Source: Consotaella salsifontis (GTDB lineage Bacteria > Pseudomonadota > Alphaproteobacteria > Rhizobiales > Rhizobiaceae). Taken from it: 64,000 bases of DNA. Below are positions 55,098 through 64,000 of the stretch, piece after piece. The DNA is taken from positions 310,001 through 374,000 of the forward strand of contig NZ_FUXL01000002.1 in assembly GCF_900167365.1 (NCBI RefSeq). Reading direction: 5' to 3'. Both the position numbers and the translations under genes were made by a program. Below the pieces are notes generated by a model that was not told the origin of the DNA, did no database searches, and was given only the letters and a program-made list of their open reading frames with translations. Position 1 is the first letter of the stretch; each line of letters starts with the position of its first letter.

Positions 55098-56024
55098 ATG
55101 CACACGCGGCTCTACCATGACCCGATCTTTTCGGAACATCTGACAGGTCCGGGCCATCCCGAGAGCCCCGAACGCATGAAGGCGCTGGACGCCGCGTTCG
55201 AGGCCGAGGCCTTCCATTATCTCGACAGGGCGCTCGCCCCCGAGGGCTCGCTGGAGGACGTAGAGCGCTGTCATCCCCAGGAGTACATCCGCAAGATCGC
55301 CAAGGCCGTGCCCGAGGAAGGCATGACGCGCCTGCAATACGACACGGTGTTGAGCCCCCAGAGCTTCAGCGCCGCGCTTCACGGCGTGGGCGCGGCCTGC
55401 GCCGGTGTCGACGACATCATGAAGGGCGAGGCCAGCAACGTCTTCGTCGCCGCGCGACCGCCGGGGCACCACGCGGAGAAGGCTGCGGCCATGGGCTTTT
55501 GCCTGTTCAACACGGCGGCGATCGCCGCGCGCCATGCCCAGGCCGTTCATGGGCTGGAGCGCGTCGCAATCATCGACTGGGACCTTCACCACGGCAACGG
55601 AACGCAGGACCTCTTCTGGAGCGACCCCGGCGTCCTCTACGCCTCGACGCATGAAATGCCGCTCTTTCCCGGCACCGGTGCCAAGGGCGAAACCGGCGCC
55701 GGCAACATTGTCAATGCGCCGCTCGCGGCGGGAGACGGCGGCGAGATTTTCCGTGAGGCATTCAAGGCCCGAGTTCTGCCGGCACTCCATAATTTCCGGC
55801 CCGATCTCGTCATCATCTCGGCCGGCTTCGACGCCCACTATCGCGACCCTCTGGGCCATCTCAAGCTGGTCGAGGCCGATTTTGACTGGGCGACCGGCCG
55901 ACTTCTCGACATTGCCGACCGATATTGCGATGGTCGACTCCTCAGCGTGCTCGAAGGAGGGTATGACCTCGTCGGGCTCGCCAAGTCGGCGGCCGTGCAT
56001 GTCCAGCGGCTGATGACGGGGTAA
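55098..56024 (+). CDS. Histone-deacetylase-family protein (acetylpolyamine/AcuC-like)
   Basis: 308 residues. Zinc and catalytic motifs: ARPPGHHAEKAAAMGFC (tandem His), IDWDLHHGNGTQ (Asp-x-His), SAGFDAHYRDP (Asp) and LEGGYD. These are all the residues for an active deacetylase. Bacterial members act on acetylated polyamines, amides or proteins. It starts 62 bp after aroC and precedes the xseB-dxs run. Confidence 0.9.
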   Translation: MHTRLYHDPIFSEHLTGPGHPESPERMKALDAAFEAEAFHYLDRALAPEGSLEDVERCHPQEYIRKIAKAVPEEGMTRLQYDTVLSPQSFSAALHGVGAACAGVDDIMKGEASNVFVAARPPGHHAEKAAAMGFCLFNTAAIAARHAQAVHGLERVAIIDWDLHHGNGTQDLFWSDPGVLYASTHEMPLFPGTGAKGETGAGNIVNAPLAAGDGGEIFREAFKARVLPALHNFRPDLVIISAGFDAHYRDPLGHLKLVEADFDWATGRLLDIADRYCDGRLLSVLEGGYDLVGLAKSAAVHVQRLMTG

Positions 56025-56147
56025 AGCGCCACCCTCAGACGATACGCGGCAGGAGAGGCTTTAAGCCGCTTCGAGAACTCTTTTAAGCTTGACCGGCACC
56101 TGCGAAAGGCGGCGCGGGCAAGAACACGCACCAAACAATGGAATTCC

Positions 56148-56420
56148 ATGAGCGAGACAACCGAACAGTCCCTGCCGGCCGACGACTCCGATATCCGCAG
56201 GATGACCTTCGAAGAGGCTCTGGCGGCCCTTGAGCGAATTGTCGCCGATCTCGAGCATGGCGAAGTCCCTCTTGATCGGTCGATCCGCATCTATGAGCGC
56301 GGCGAGAAGCTGAAGAACCACTGCGAGCGTCTTCTTTCCGCCGCCGAAGACAGGATCGAGAAGATCAAGCTGTCGCGGACGGGCAAGCCCGAGGGGACGG
56401 AACCGCTGGATCTCGGCTAA
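56148..56420 (+). CDS. xseB: Exodeoxyribonuclease VII small subunit
   Basis: 90 residues. Pfam-like core [45 protein letters not shown] matches XseB in length and pattern. It partners XseA in single-strand DNA degradation. It lies before dxs as in many proteobacteria (xseB-ispA-dxs); ispA is missing from between them here. Confidence 0.95.
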   Translation: MSETTEQSLPADDSDIRRMTFEEALAALERIVADLEHGEVPLDRSIRIYERGEKLKNHCERLLSAAEDRIEKIKLSRTGKPEGTEPLDLG

Positions 56421-56619
56421 CCCCTGCGAACCGTATTTCCAATGCCGTGACTTGAAATCTGCTTTACCGGGTTGATTGTCGTGGTTTGGAAACGATCTTA
56501 AGAAGAACTCGCGCCGGGTGCGGACACCGTGCCGGCGCTTCTGGCGGAGGCTGAAGCTCAAGGGCATCCGGCACTTCGTTATCCTGCTAGGGACGCCCAG
56601 ACAGAAGGTCATTCCCGCC

Positions 56620-58536
56620 GTGACATCCGAGTCGAAAACGCCGCTCCTCGACACTATCGCGACCCCTGAGGAACTGAGGCGTCTTCCGGAAAGCAAGCTG
56701 CGGCAGGTGGCCGACGAGCTTCGTACAGACCTGATCGACTGCGTCTCGAAGACCGGTGGGCATCTTGGGGCGGGCCTCGGCGTTGTCGAATTGACCGTCG
56801 CCCTCCACTATGTCTTCAACACGCCCGACGACCGCCTGGTCTGGGACGTGAGCCATCAGGCCTACCCGCACAAGATCATCACGGGCCGGCGCTCCCTGAT
56901 GGGCACGCTGCGCCAGGAGGGCGGGCTTTCCGGCTTCGCCAAGCGGGACGAGAGCCCCTACGATGCCTTCGGCGCCGGCCACTCCTCAACATCCATCTCG
57001 GCGGCTCTCGGCATGGCCGTGGCGCGCGATCTTTCAGGCGCCAGCAACCGCGTTGTGGCGGTGATCGGCGACGGCGCCATGTCCGCCGGCATGGCCTATG
57101 AAGCCATGAACAATGCCGGAGCGCTGGATGAACGGCTGATCGTCATCCTCAACGACAACGACATGTCGATCGCTCCGCCGACGGGGGCGATGAGCGCCTA
57201 TCTCGCCCGGCTCGTTTCCGGAAAGACCTATCGCACCCTGCGCGACACGGCCAAGACCCTGACCAACTATCTGCCCGGCGCGGTGAGACAGGGTGCGCGG
57301 CGCACGGAAGAGCTGACGCGCAGCCTCTTTACCGGCGGCACCCTCTTCGAGGAGCTCGGCTTCTATTATGTCGGTCCCATCGATGGCCACGACCTCAACC
57401 ATCTTCTGCCCGTCCTTAAGAATGTGAGGGACGCCAAGAACGGCCCGATCCTCGTTCATGTCGTGACCAAGAAGGGCAAGGGCTATCAGCCGGCTGAGCA
57501 TTCAGAGGACAAGTACCACGGCGTCAGCAAGTTCGACGTGATCACCGGCACACAGGCCAAGTCCAAGGCCAACGCGCCGACCTATACGGGCGTCTTCGCC
57601 GAGTCCTTGCTCAAAGAGGCGGCCGAGGACGACAAGATCGTTGCCATCACGGCGGCGATGCCGGCCGGGACCGGCCTCGACAAGTTCCAGAGCGCCTTCC
57701 CGAAGCGCTGCTTCGATGTCGGTATCGCCGAGCAGCACGCCGTGACCTTCGCCGCAGGGCTCGCCGCCGAAGGCTACAAGCCCTTCTGCGCCATCTATTC
57801 CACCTTTCTCCAGCGCGCCTACGACCAGATCGTCCACGATGTGGCGATCCAGCGTCTGCCGGTTCGTTTCGCCATCGATCGCGCGGGTTTCGTCGGAGCC
57901 GATGGCGCCACCCATGCGGGCTCCTTCGACACGAACTTCCTGGCGCCGCTGCCGGGCATGGTGGTCATGGCGCCGGCGGACGAGGCGGAACTTGTTCACA
58001 TGGTGCGCACCGCCACGCTCTATGACGAAGGGCCGATCAGCTTCCGCTATCCGCGCGGCGGCGGCACGGGCGTCGATTTGCCGACGCGGGGCGAGGCGCT
58101 GGAGATCGGCAAGGGGCGGATTGTCCGGGAAGGCGGCAAGATCGCCATTCTCTCGTTCGGCACTCGGCTCGCCGACGCGCTTGCTGCGGCGGAGGAGTTG
58201 GATTCCTTCGGCCTTCCGGCAACGGTCGCCGATGCGCGCTTTGCCAAACCGCTCGACCATGATCTCGTGCTCAGACTTGCGCGCGATCACGAGGCGCTGA
58301 TCTTGGTGGAGGAAGGCGCCGTGGGCGGCTTTGCCACCCAAGTGTTCCAGTTCCTCTCCCAGGCGGGATTGATGGATTCGGGGCTCAAGGTGCGGGCGCT
58401 GGTGATGCCGGACCGCTTCGTCGAGCACGCAACGCCCGAAGCGATGATCACCCAGGCTGGGCTGGACAAGGCGGGCATCATAGACGCTGTGTTCAAAGCC
58501 CTCGGCGAACAAGCCAAGCGCACCATGCATGCCTAG
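56620..58536 (+). CDS. dxs: 1-deoxy-D-xylulose-5-phosphate synthase
   Basis: 638 residues from GTG 56620 (normal family length); the frame is open to 56476 but that part is basic and unlike Dxs. ThDP site: [32 protein letters not shown], and [14 protein letters not shown]. The second half has [18 protein letters not shown] and [15 protein letters not shown]. First step of the MEP pathway, pairing with ispH in this window. The ~200 bp after xseB show no gene. Confidence 0.95.
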   Translation: MTSESKTPLLDTIATPEELRRLPESKLRQVADELRTDLIDCVSKTGGHLGAGLGVVELTVALHYVFNTPDDRLVWDVSHQAYPHKIITGRRSLMGTLRQEGGLSGFAKRDESPYDAFGAGHSSTSISAALGMAVARDLSGASNRVVAVIGDGAMSAGMAYEAMNNAGALDERLIVILNDNDMSIAPPTGAMSAYLARLVSGKTYRTLRDTAKTLTNYLPGAVRQGARRTEELTRSLFTGGTLFEELGFYYVGPIDGHDLNHLLPVLKNVRDAKNGPILVHVVTKKGKGYQPAEHSEDKYHGVSKFDVITGTQAKSKANAPTYTGVFAESLLKEAAEDDKIVAITAAMPAGTGLDKFQSAFPKRCFDVGIAEQHAVTFAAGLAAEGYKPFCAIYSTFLQRAYDQIVHDVAIQRLPVRFAIDRAGFVGADGATHAGSFDTNFLAPLPGMVVMAPADEAELVHMVRTATLYDEGPISFRYPRGGGTGVDLPTRGEALEIGKGRIVREGGKIAILSFGTRLADALAAAEELDSFGLPATVADARFAKPLDHDLVLRLARDHEALILVEEGAVGGFATQVFQFLSQAGLMDSGLKVRALVMPDRFVEHATPEAMITQAGLDKAGIIDAVFKALGEQAKRTMHA

Positions 58537-59290
58537 CGACAAAGCCGGCGAGCGGCTTCGCCTCGACGCCGTCATGGCCGCGAGAGGGCTTGCGGCGAGC
58601 CGCGCCCGCGCGCGTGACGCCATCCTGCGGGGCCATGTCTTGGTCGATGGAGCCCCAGCCGAAAAGCCGGGGCAGATGATCGCCGGTGGTGCCATCATTA
58701 CACTGGACGATCCGGCCTCGGCCTATGTCTCGCGCGCCGCGCTGAAGCTCATCGCCGCGCTCGACGCCTTCGCTGTGCCGGTAGCGGGCCGCGCCGCGCT
58801 CGATGTCGGGGCGTCCACCGGCGGCTTCACGCAGGTTCTTCTGGAACGCGGCGCAGTGCACGTGACGGCCATTGACGTTGGCCATGGCCAGCTTCATCCC
58901 TCGATCGCCGGTGATCCGCGCGTCACGGCCCATGAGGGGTTGAATGCCCGGGACCTCCAGCGCGAGCATCTGGGAAGCGTGACGATTGGCGTCGTCGTTT
59001 CGGACGTATCGTTCATCTCGCTCAAGCTCGCCCTGCCGGCGGCGCTCGCCCTCGCCGAGGCCGATGCAGCGGCAGTTCTGCTGGTCAAACCGCAGTTTGA
59101 GGCCGGCCCCGCCGCCATCGGCAAGGGCGGGTTGCTGCGCGATCCGGCCGATGGACCGCGTGTCGCCGAAGAGCTTCGTGACTGGCTCGCAGAGCAGCCG
59201 GGATGGCGGCCCGTCGGCCTCATTCCTTCTCCCATCACCGGCGGCGACGGCAACCGGGAATTTCTCCTCGCGGGCATCAAGAATGGCTGA
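58529..59290 (+). CDS. tlyA: TlyA-family rRNA 2'-O-methyltransferase
   Basis: 253 residues, starting 8 bp inside dxs. N-terminal S4 RNA-binding domain ([25 protein letters not shown] to about 60), then an FtsJ-like methyltransferase: [21 protein letters not shown] (SAM loop), [14 protein letters not shown] and [10 protein letters not shown]. It methylates rRNA 2'-OH positions. It overlaps the next gene by 8 bp. Confidence 0.93.
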   Translation: MPSDKAGERLRLDAVMAARGLAASRARARDAILRGHVLVDGAPAEKPGQMIAGGAIITLDDPASAYVSRAALKLIAALDAFAVPVAGRAALDVGASTGGFTQVLLERGAVHVTAIDVGHGQLHPSIAGDPRVTAHEGLNARDLQREHLGSVTIGVVVSDVSFISLKLALPAALALAEADAAAVLLVKPQFEAGPAAIGKGGLLRDPADGPRVAEELRDWLAEQPGWRPVGLIPSPITGGDGNREFLLAGIKNG

Positions 59291-60497
59291 GACAGTGCGT
59301 ATCCAGAGCCTCGGCGCAAAGGGCGATGGCGTTGCCGAGCTTGCCGGCAAGCCAACTTTTGTGCCCTTCACGTTACCGGGCGAACTGGTGGAGATTGGCT
59401 CCGGTCCAACCAATCGAATCCTTGAACCTTCCTCCGAACGTCGCCCTGCGCCCTGCCCGCATTTCGGCGCCTGCGGCGGCTGCGACGTTCAGCATGCGAG
59501 CGAGGAGTTCTATCGGGCGTGGAAGCGCGATCTCGTCGTGCAGGCGCTCGCCCGACGCGGCATCGAGACCGAGGTGGACGGACTCGTGCCCTGCCCGCCT
59601 GCCTCGCGCCGGCGCGCCGTCTTTTCCGCGTCGCGCCAGGGTGGGCGCGTTCAGCTAGGCTTCTTCGAGGCGGAAAGCCACCGCCTCGCCGATCTGTCGG
59701 TCTGCCTCGTCGTCGTGCCGGCGATCGCCAGCCGGCTTGATGATCTTCGCAAGCTCGCCGCCCTCGTAATCGATCGCCGCCGCCCGGCACGGCTAACCGT
59801 GACCGCCACGGCGTCCGGCCTGGACATCGCTGTTTCCGAAGCCGCGCGCCTGGAAGAGTCGTCACGTCAGGCCTTGATCTGCCTCGCCCTCCAGCAGGAT
59901 TTCGCCCGCCTCACGGTCAATGGCGAAGCCGTCGTCGAAGCACGGCGGCCGGTCATCGACGTCGCGGGGACGGCCATGGTGCCGCCTCCCGGCGGCTTTC
60001 TCCAGGCGGTTGCGGAGGCCGAGGCGGCGATGGCCGACCTGACCCTGGGTTATCTCAAGGGCGCCCGGCAGGTGGCGGATCTCTTTGCCGGAAGCGGCGC
60101 TTTCGCTCTCAGGCTCGCGAAAGGCGCCCGCGTCCATGCGGTGGAAAGTGACGCGCCGGCACTGTCGGCTCTCGATCAGGCGGCACGACACGCGGGCGGC
60201 CTGAAGCCAGTCACGAGCGAGCGCCGCGACCTTTTTCGCCGGCCTCTGACGGCCAAGGAGCTCTCACGCTTCGATGGCATCGTCTTCGATCCTCCGCGCG
60301 TCGGGGCGGAAGCGCTCTGCCATGAACTCGCCCGCGCTCAAGTGACGCGGCTGGTCGCGGTATCCTGCAATCCCACGACACTGGCCCGTGACCTAAATAT
60401 CCTTTTGGTTGGAGGATTTCGTCTTCAATCCGTCACGCCCATAGACCAGTTTTTATGGTCTCACCATGTGGAAGCCGTGGCCCTCCTTACTCGGTAA
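59283..60497 (+). CDS. Class I RNA m5U methyltransferase (RlmD/RumA-like)
   Basis: 404 residues, starting 8 bp inside tlyA. A TRAM domain at the N-terminus (about 1-45), an iron-sulfur site with Cys58, Cys64 and Cys67 (CPHFGACGGC) and probably Cys141, then the SAM domain: GARQVADLFAGSGAFALRLA, FDPPRVG, and catalytic Cys in VAVSCNPTTLARD. It makes 5-methyluridine in 23S rRNA; the exact position is not determinable. Confidence 0.93.
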   Translation: MAETVRIQSLGAKGDGVAELAGKPTFVPFTLPGELVEIGSGPTNRILEPSSERRPAPCPHFGACGGCDVQHASEEFYRAWKRDLVVQALARRGIETEVDGLVPCPPASRRRAVFSASRQGGRVQLGFFEAESHRLADLSVCLVVVPAIASRLDDLRKLAALVIDRRRPARLTVTATASGLDIAVSEAARLEESSRQALICLALQQDFARLTVNGEAVVEARRPVIDVAGTAMVPPPGGFLQAVAEAEAAMADLTLGYLKGARQVADLFAGSGAFALRLAKGARVHAVESDAPALSALDQAARHAGGLKPVTSERRDLFRRPLTAKELSRFDGIVFDPPRVGAEALCHELARAQVTRLVAVSCNPTTLARDLNILLVGGFRLQSVTPIDQFLWSHHVEAVALLTR

Positions 60498-60612
60498 GGG
60501 TGCCGACACATAAGAGGCGTCGCGCGTTGGTTGTAATTCGGTTAGCCTGCCACCGCCTGGCGGAACTCGATTCGCCGCATACCGTTTTCGAGGGACAAGA
60601 CGGGAGACTTTC

Positions 60613-61455
60613 ATGCGATTTGTCCGGTTCGGACTGCGGGGTTCAGAGAAGCCTGGCGCCATCGGCGCCGACGGTGTGATTCGCGATCTTTCCGAAGTCA
60701 TGCCCGCACTCTCGGGACCAAATCTCGATCCGGATAATCTCGCTCGGCTCGAAAAGCTGACACTGGCGGATTTCCCCGAGGTAGAGCCGGGGGTTCGTCT
60801 TTGCGCGCCGATTTCCGGCATCGGCAAGATACTCGGCGTCGGCCCCAATTATCCGGATGCCGCGCGCCTTGCAGGGTTCAAGATCAATCCGGAGCCGACG
60901 CTCTTTGCCAAGGCATCGACGGCCGCCAGCGGGCCTACCGACAATATCGAGATCCCTCGCATGTCGGCGCGAACTGATTGGGGCGTGGAACTGGCCGTCG
61001 TCATCGGCCGGACCGCCAAATACGTGTCGGTGGAGACCGCGATGAACTACATCGCGGGTTTCACGATCGGAAACGACATCACCGAGCGCAACTTCCAGCT
61101 CCAGCGCAGCGGCCAATGGATGAAGGGCAAGTCTCACGACACGTTCTCGCCCCTCGGCCCCTGGCTGGTCACACGGGACGAGATGGCCGGCTATGACGAC
61201 ATCATTCTCCGGCTGGAGGTGAACGGCGAGGAACAGCAGAACGGCAGCACCAGGGACATGGTGTTCAAGGTGCCGTATCTCGTTTCCTACATTTCGCGCT
61301 TTATGCGCCTTGAGCCGGGCGACGTGATCCTGACGGGAACGCCGGGTGGCGTCGGCCTCTCCTATGATCCTCCGCGTTTTCTCAAGGCAGGAGATCGGAT
61401 GCGCCTTTCCGCGACCGGACTGGGCGAACACAATTACGTCTGCGTTTCCGCGTGA
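60613..61455 (+). CDS. Fumarylacetoacetate-hydrolase family protein, one ligand changed
   Basis: 280 residues. FAH fold: KILGVGPNYPDA, LFAKAST, then the metal site, AGFTIGNDITERNFQ with Asp155, SHDTFSPLGPWLV and GDVILTGTPGGVG. In the usual DWEVELAVVIG, the first Glu is Gly124 (DWGVELAVVIG), leaving Glu126. Members cleave C-C bonds of acylpyruvates or act as ureidoglycolate lyase-like enzymes. The loss of one metal ligand makes activity doubtful. Convergent with the FadE-like gene, 22-bp overlap. Confidence 0.88.
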   Translation: MRFVRFGLRGSEKPGAIGADGVIRDLSEVMPALSGPNLDPDNLARLEKLTLADFPEVEPGVRLCAPISGIGKILGVGPNYPDAARLAGFKINPEPTLFAKASTAASGPTDNIEIPRMSARTDWGVELAVVIGRTAKYVSVETAMNYIAGFTIGNDITERNFQLQRSGQWMKGKSHDTFSPLGPWLVTRDEMAGYDDIILRLEVNGEEQQNGSTRDMVFKVPYLVSYISRFMRLEPGDVILTGTPGGVGLSYDPPRFLKAGDRMRLSATGLGEHNYVCVSA

Positions 61456-63167
61456 GGTGATCGAGCAGGCTCGGGTGCCGCAGTTCTGCTAACGAATTCG
61501 GTCTGGGCAGCGTTGGCCTCGCGGAGCTGCGCCCACTCCTCTTCCGAAAGAAGCCCTTCGGCCAGCGCCTCGTCCAAATCGCCGCCGAGGCCGGCGTCGC
61601 GTAGCCGCTCTTGCAACGGCCGCGCGGCGCTGACCTGCGCGAAGGCGCGCTCCAGGTTCATCGGGCGTTCGTCATTGGCAACGCAAAGTCCTTGGGTCAA
61701 ACGCGAGCGCTGATGCGACGGGCTGGCCAGGATCGCGCCCACCTCGCAGGCAAGATCGTCGGCCGCCGCCGGAACGGACACACCGAGTGGAAAAGCGGTG
61801 AGCCGAAAGAGCAGCGCAGCCCAGCGCGCCGGCAGATTGTCGATGACCGCGCTGAAAGCAAGGCGAAGACGGGCGATCCCCCGGGCCATCAGGTAGTCGA
61901 CCAGCGGCCGGTCCTCGTCGGGACATGCGTCGCACTCGAAGCGCTTCAGAACAGCCGAAAGAGCGGTAAGCTCGGAGAGAATGACCGCAAGGCGACGACC
62001 GATCAGGTCTTTCCCATCGAGCTCTGAGCCGAGGGTGAGCAGGACCAACTCGCTGAGAAAGGAAAACGCCGCTGCGTAGCGCGAGAGCTGCTGCCAATGC
62101 TGCACGTTTTCCGCATGCTCCGGCGCGTGAGCGACGAGCCCGCCCGTCCAACCGCTGAGGAAGGCCCGCCCCTTGGCAAGGGCTCCATGTGCGAGGTGGC
62201 CGGCGAACGGCTTTTCAAACGCTTCAAGGCCCAGCACCGCATCATTTTCTGACACGGCAGCTCTTTCCTCCGGCCAGAAGGCGTGAGCGCGCAGAACCAT
62301 CTCGGCGAAGAAAGCGCGGCGCCGGTCAGAGAGCGGCGATGCATCGCGGCCGAGGATCTCTGGCGCCGTCTGCCGAAAGCTAGTCGCCTGCAACGAATGA
62401 CCGACGCCATTTGGCGTCGCCGCACCAAAGATTGCCTCGGCGAGATTCAGGGACCGGTGAAGGCCCTCCGCCGCATCCTCTCCAACGACCGACAAGAGGA
62501 GCGACGCCCGGTGCCCCGCATCGAGAGCCGACGCAGCGAGCAAACGCATCGCGTCGAGCCGATAGATTTCTGCAAGAAGCTCCGCAAGCGCATGACGCAC
62601 CGCCTCGGTGCTCGCCAGCGGCGTCTCGCCCACCGAGGCGATCGCGGCCCATGCCCCGGCAGCGCGAGCGCAGACGGCGGCGCCGGCAGCGGCCACGGCC
62701 GGCAACGCCAGGCCCTCGGAGATCGCGCCGGACCGGCGGCAGACAAACAGAAGCAGGCGAGGCTCGATGGAGGCGAGCTGGCGCAATATCTCCGATTGGG
62801 CAGTGTGGGAGAAGCCCAGCCCACCCTCGCTCCTGGCGAGACCGAGCCGGAAAAAGCCTTTACTCTCAAGGACGTCGAGGAGGGCCGGATCCACCACCTC
62901 ATCGGATGCTTCGCCGCGCTCCTGGAGATTTCGCGACAACGCGCAAAGTTCGGCCACCGGCCCGTCGAAGAATGCCTGCTCCTCGACCGTCAGCCGCGCC
63001 GGCGGCAGTGCGACGAGCTTGTCCCAATCGGGCGCACCGCCCAGCAAGTCGGCCACCCACCAAGCACCATTGCTGGCGATCGCCGTGCGCTCTGCCTCAG
63101 AAAGCGGGGGCAGAACCTGCCGCGACCATTTGAAAGCGGAGCGAGCGAGCTTGCGGGGAATGGCCAT
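61434..63167 (-). CDS. FadE-like protein lacking the flavin-binding middle
   Basis: 577 residues from ATG 63167 (GGAG 7 nt upstream). The N-terminus matches the FadE start: LPPLSEAERTAIASNGAWW, LVALPPARLTVEEQAFFDGPVAELCAL, GFFRLGLARSEGGLGFS. The C-terminus matches the DUF1974 region (NLPARWAALLFRLTAFPLG, DEALAEGLLSEEEWAQL). Compared with E. coli FadE (814 residues) about 200 residues of the middle are missing, including the FAD/acyl-CoA-binding domain, and the IHGGKG-type block is altered. It may be an inactive or regulatory relative. Confidence 0.75.
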   Translation of the reverse strand: MAIPRKLARSAFKWSRQVLPPLSEAERTAIASNGAWWVADLLGGAPDWDKLVALPPARLTVEEQAFFDGPVAELCALSRNLQERGEASDEVVDPALLDVLESKGFFRLGLARSEGGLGFSHTAQSEILRQLASIEPRLLLFVCRRSGAISEGLALPAVAAAGAAVCARAAGAWAAIASVGETPLASTEAVRHALAELLAEIYRLDAMRLLAASALDAGHRASLLLSVVGEDAAEGLHRSLNLAEAIFGAATPNGVGHSLQATSFRQTAPEILGRDASPLSDRRRAFFAEMVLRAHAFWPEERAAVSENDAVLGLEAFEKPFAGHLAHGALAKGRAFLSGWTGGLVAHAPEHAENVQHWQQLSRYAAAFSFLSELVLLTLGSELDGKDLIGRRLAVILSELTALSAVLKRFECDACPDEDRPLVDYLMARGIARLRLAFSAVIDNLPARWAALLFRLTAFPLGVSVPAAADDLACEVGAILASPSHQRSRLTQGLCVANDERPMNLERAFAQVSAARPLQERLRDAGLGGDLDEALAEGLLSEEEWAQLREANAAQTEFVSRTAAPEPARSPHAETQT

Positions 63168-63252
63168 GTCGAGGCTCCGACGTTGCGTCTGCCGTTGAAG
63201 CGAAGGTAAGCGCCCGATCCGCTTTGGCCAGCCACGAAAGGGCACGTTCTCC

Positions 63253-64000
63253 TCACATGGGCTCGCGCATGATGGCGTGGTGGCCGATATCGGAGCGGTA
63301 GAAGCTCTCAGGCCAATCGACGCGCTCGACCGTTTCGTAGGCCAGCCGAGTCGCTTCCCGCGCGTTCGCTCCGCGCGCCGTCACGCAAAGGACGCGGCCT
63401 CCATTGGCGAGAAGCCGGTCGCCATCTCGCGCGGTCCCTGCCTGGAAGATGACGCTCTTCTCATCCTCCGGCGGCAGCGCGCCGATGATGGTGCCCTTGC
63501 GGTATTCGCCGGGATAGCCTTCGGCGGCCATGACCACGGTCACGGCCGCATCGTGCGACCAGACCGGAGAAACGGCCGACAAATCGCCGTTGGCCGCTGC
63601 CAGGAGGATGGGCAGGAGGTCGCTTTCCAGGCGCATCATCAGCACCTGGCATTCGGGATCGCCGAAGCGAACATTGTATTCGATGAGCTTCGGCCCCTGC
63701 TCGGTCAGGATCAGGCCAGCATAGAGCACGCCGGCAAAAGGCGCGCCTTCCTCCTTCATCCCCCGCACCGTCGGCTCGATGATCTCGTCCATGGCGCGCA
63801 GGAACAGGTCCTGCGTCAAGCCGAAAGCCGGGGAAATTGCGCCCATCCCGCCCGTGTTGGGGCCGCGGTCACCGTCGAAAGCGCGCTTGTGGTCCTGCGC
63901 TGTACCAAAGGGAAGTGCGCGCTCGCCGTCGCAGAGGCAAAAGAGACTCGCCTCCTCGCCCTCAAGATATTCCTCGATCACGACCTCGGCCTCGTCCGTG
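63253..64000 (-). CDS. purD: Phosphoribosylamine-glycine ligase, N-terminus cut by window
   Basis: 249 codons of the C-terminal part are present; the start lies beyond 64000. ATP-grasp and C-terminal marks: [55 protein letters not shown] with the Mg ligands. It joins glycine to phosphoribosylamine in purine synthesis. It reads toward the FadE-like gene on the same strand with an 85-bp gap. Confidence 0.95.
   Translation of the reverse strand, partial: TDEAEVVIEEYLEGEEASLFCLCDGERALPFGTAQDHKRAFDGDRGPNTGGMGAISPAFGLTQDLFLRAMDEIIEPTVRGMKEEGAPFAGVLYAGLILTEQGPKLIEYNVRFGDPECQVLMMRLESDLLPILLAAANGDLSAVSPVWSHDAAVTVVMAAEGYPGEYRKGTIIGALPPEDEKSVIFQAGTARDGDRLLANGGRVLCVTARGANAREATRLAYETVERVDWPESFYRSDIGHHAIMREPM

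Noticed and set aside
56476-56619. N-terminal extension of Dxs to 56476
   Set aside because: The extra 48 residues are Arg-rich and unlike Dxs; GTG 56620 gives the normal length.

Overview
The window reads as a high-GC chromosome segment from an alphaproteobacterium, most likely of the order Hyphomicrobiales (Rhizobiales). The supporting genes are a CcrM-type GANTC adenine methyltransferase, an IalB protein, RT0821/Lpp0805-, DUF1344- and DUF1499-type proteins, a DciA/DsbA/MutY neighbourhood, and a ctaCDBGE cytochrome oxidase operon linked to SURF1, ispH, thrB and rnhA. Genus cannot be fixed from the sequence alone. I see no tRNA, rRNA, CRISPR array, prophage or insertion sequence. Both ends cut a gene: a thioredoxin-like lipoprotein at the left and purD at the right.

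Layout. (1) 1-8674, minus strand: an iron-import and redox locus in the gene order known from the Campylobacter jejuni P19 region: FTR1-like permease, P19, DUF2318 membrane protein, two FtsX/MacB-type permeases, an ABC ATPase and two thioredoxin-fold lipoproteins. A c-type cytochrome gene lies between the two thioredoxin genes on the opposite strand. (2) 9025-13014, plus: a HemG-like flavodoxin, then modE-modA-modB-modC, with a Mo-box-like palindrome just upstream of modE. (3) 13030-26469: DUF1499 protein, an unknown gene, an SLC13/RCK transporter, pyruvate phosphate dikinase, DsbA, DciA, an O-antigen-ligase-like protein, MutY, CcrM between two HAD hydrolases, and a lipoprotein. (4) 26608-32903, plus: thrC, an M16 peptidase, a GNAT acetyltransferase and a PAS-GGDEF-EAL protein. 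The last three overlap by ATGA or lie close together. (5) 32977-37801: YqgE, a stand-alone DsbD N-terminal domain protein, peroxiredoxin, and rnhA-thrB-ispH. (6) 38004-45044: a HEPN-like accessory gene, then the aa3 oxidase operon on the minus strand, including an unlisted 47-residue membrane protein, with a perfect FNR/FixK box upstream of ctaC. (7) 45429-64000: housekeeping genes (ialB, tldD, class III sirtuin, pdxH, dnaJ-like, fabI, aroC, HDAC-like, xseB-dxs-tlyA-RNA methyltransferase), a fumarylacetoacetase-family protein lacking one metal ligand, a FadE-like protein without its flavin domain, and purD.

How the parts work together. The first 13 kb is devoted to metal and redox handling: a P19/FTR1 iron route with periplasmic thiol-redox partners and a cytochrome, a flavodoxin related to heme synthesis, and Mo-regulated molybdate import. 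The oxidase operon supplies subunits (CtaC, CtaD, CtaE), heme O synthase (CtaB), Cu insertion (CtaG) and assembly (SURF1). Its FNR box and a strong intrinsic terminator between ctaE and DUF983 suggest oxygen control and a split transcript. The best candidates for something little described are the antisense cytochrome in the iron locus, the triplicated periplasmic module of the FTR1 protein, the cysteine-free YHS domain on the DUF2318 protein, the HEPN-like gene with a repeat operator, and the flavin-domain-less FadE homologue.
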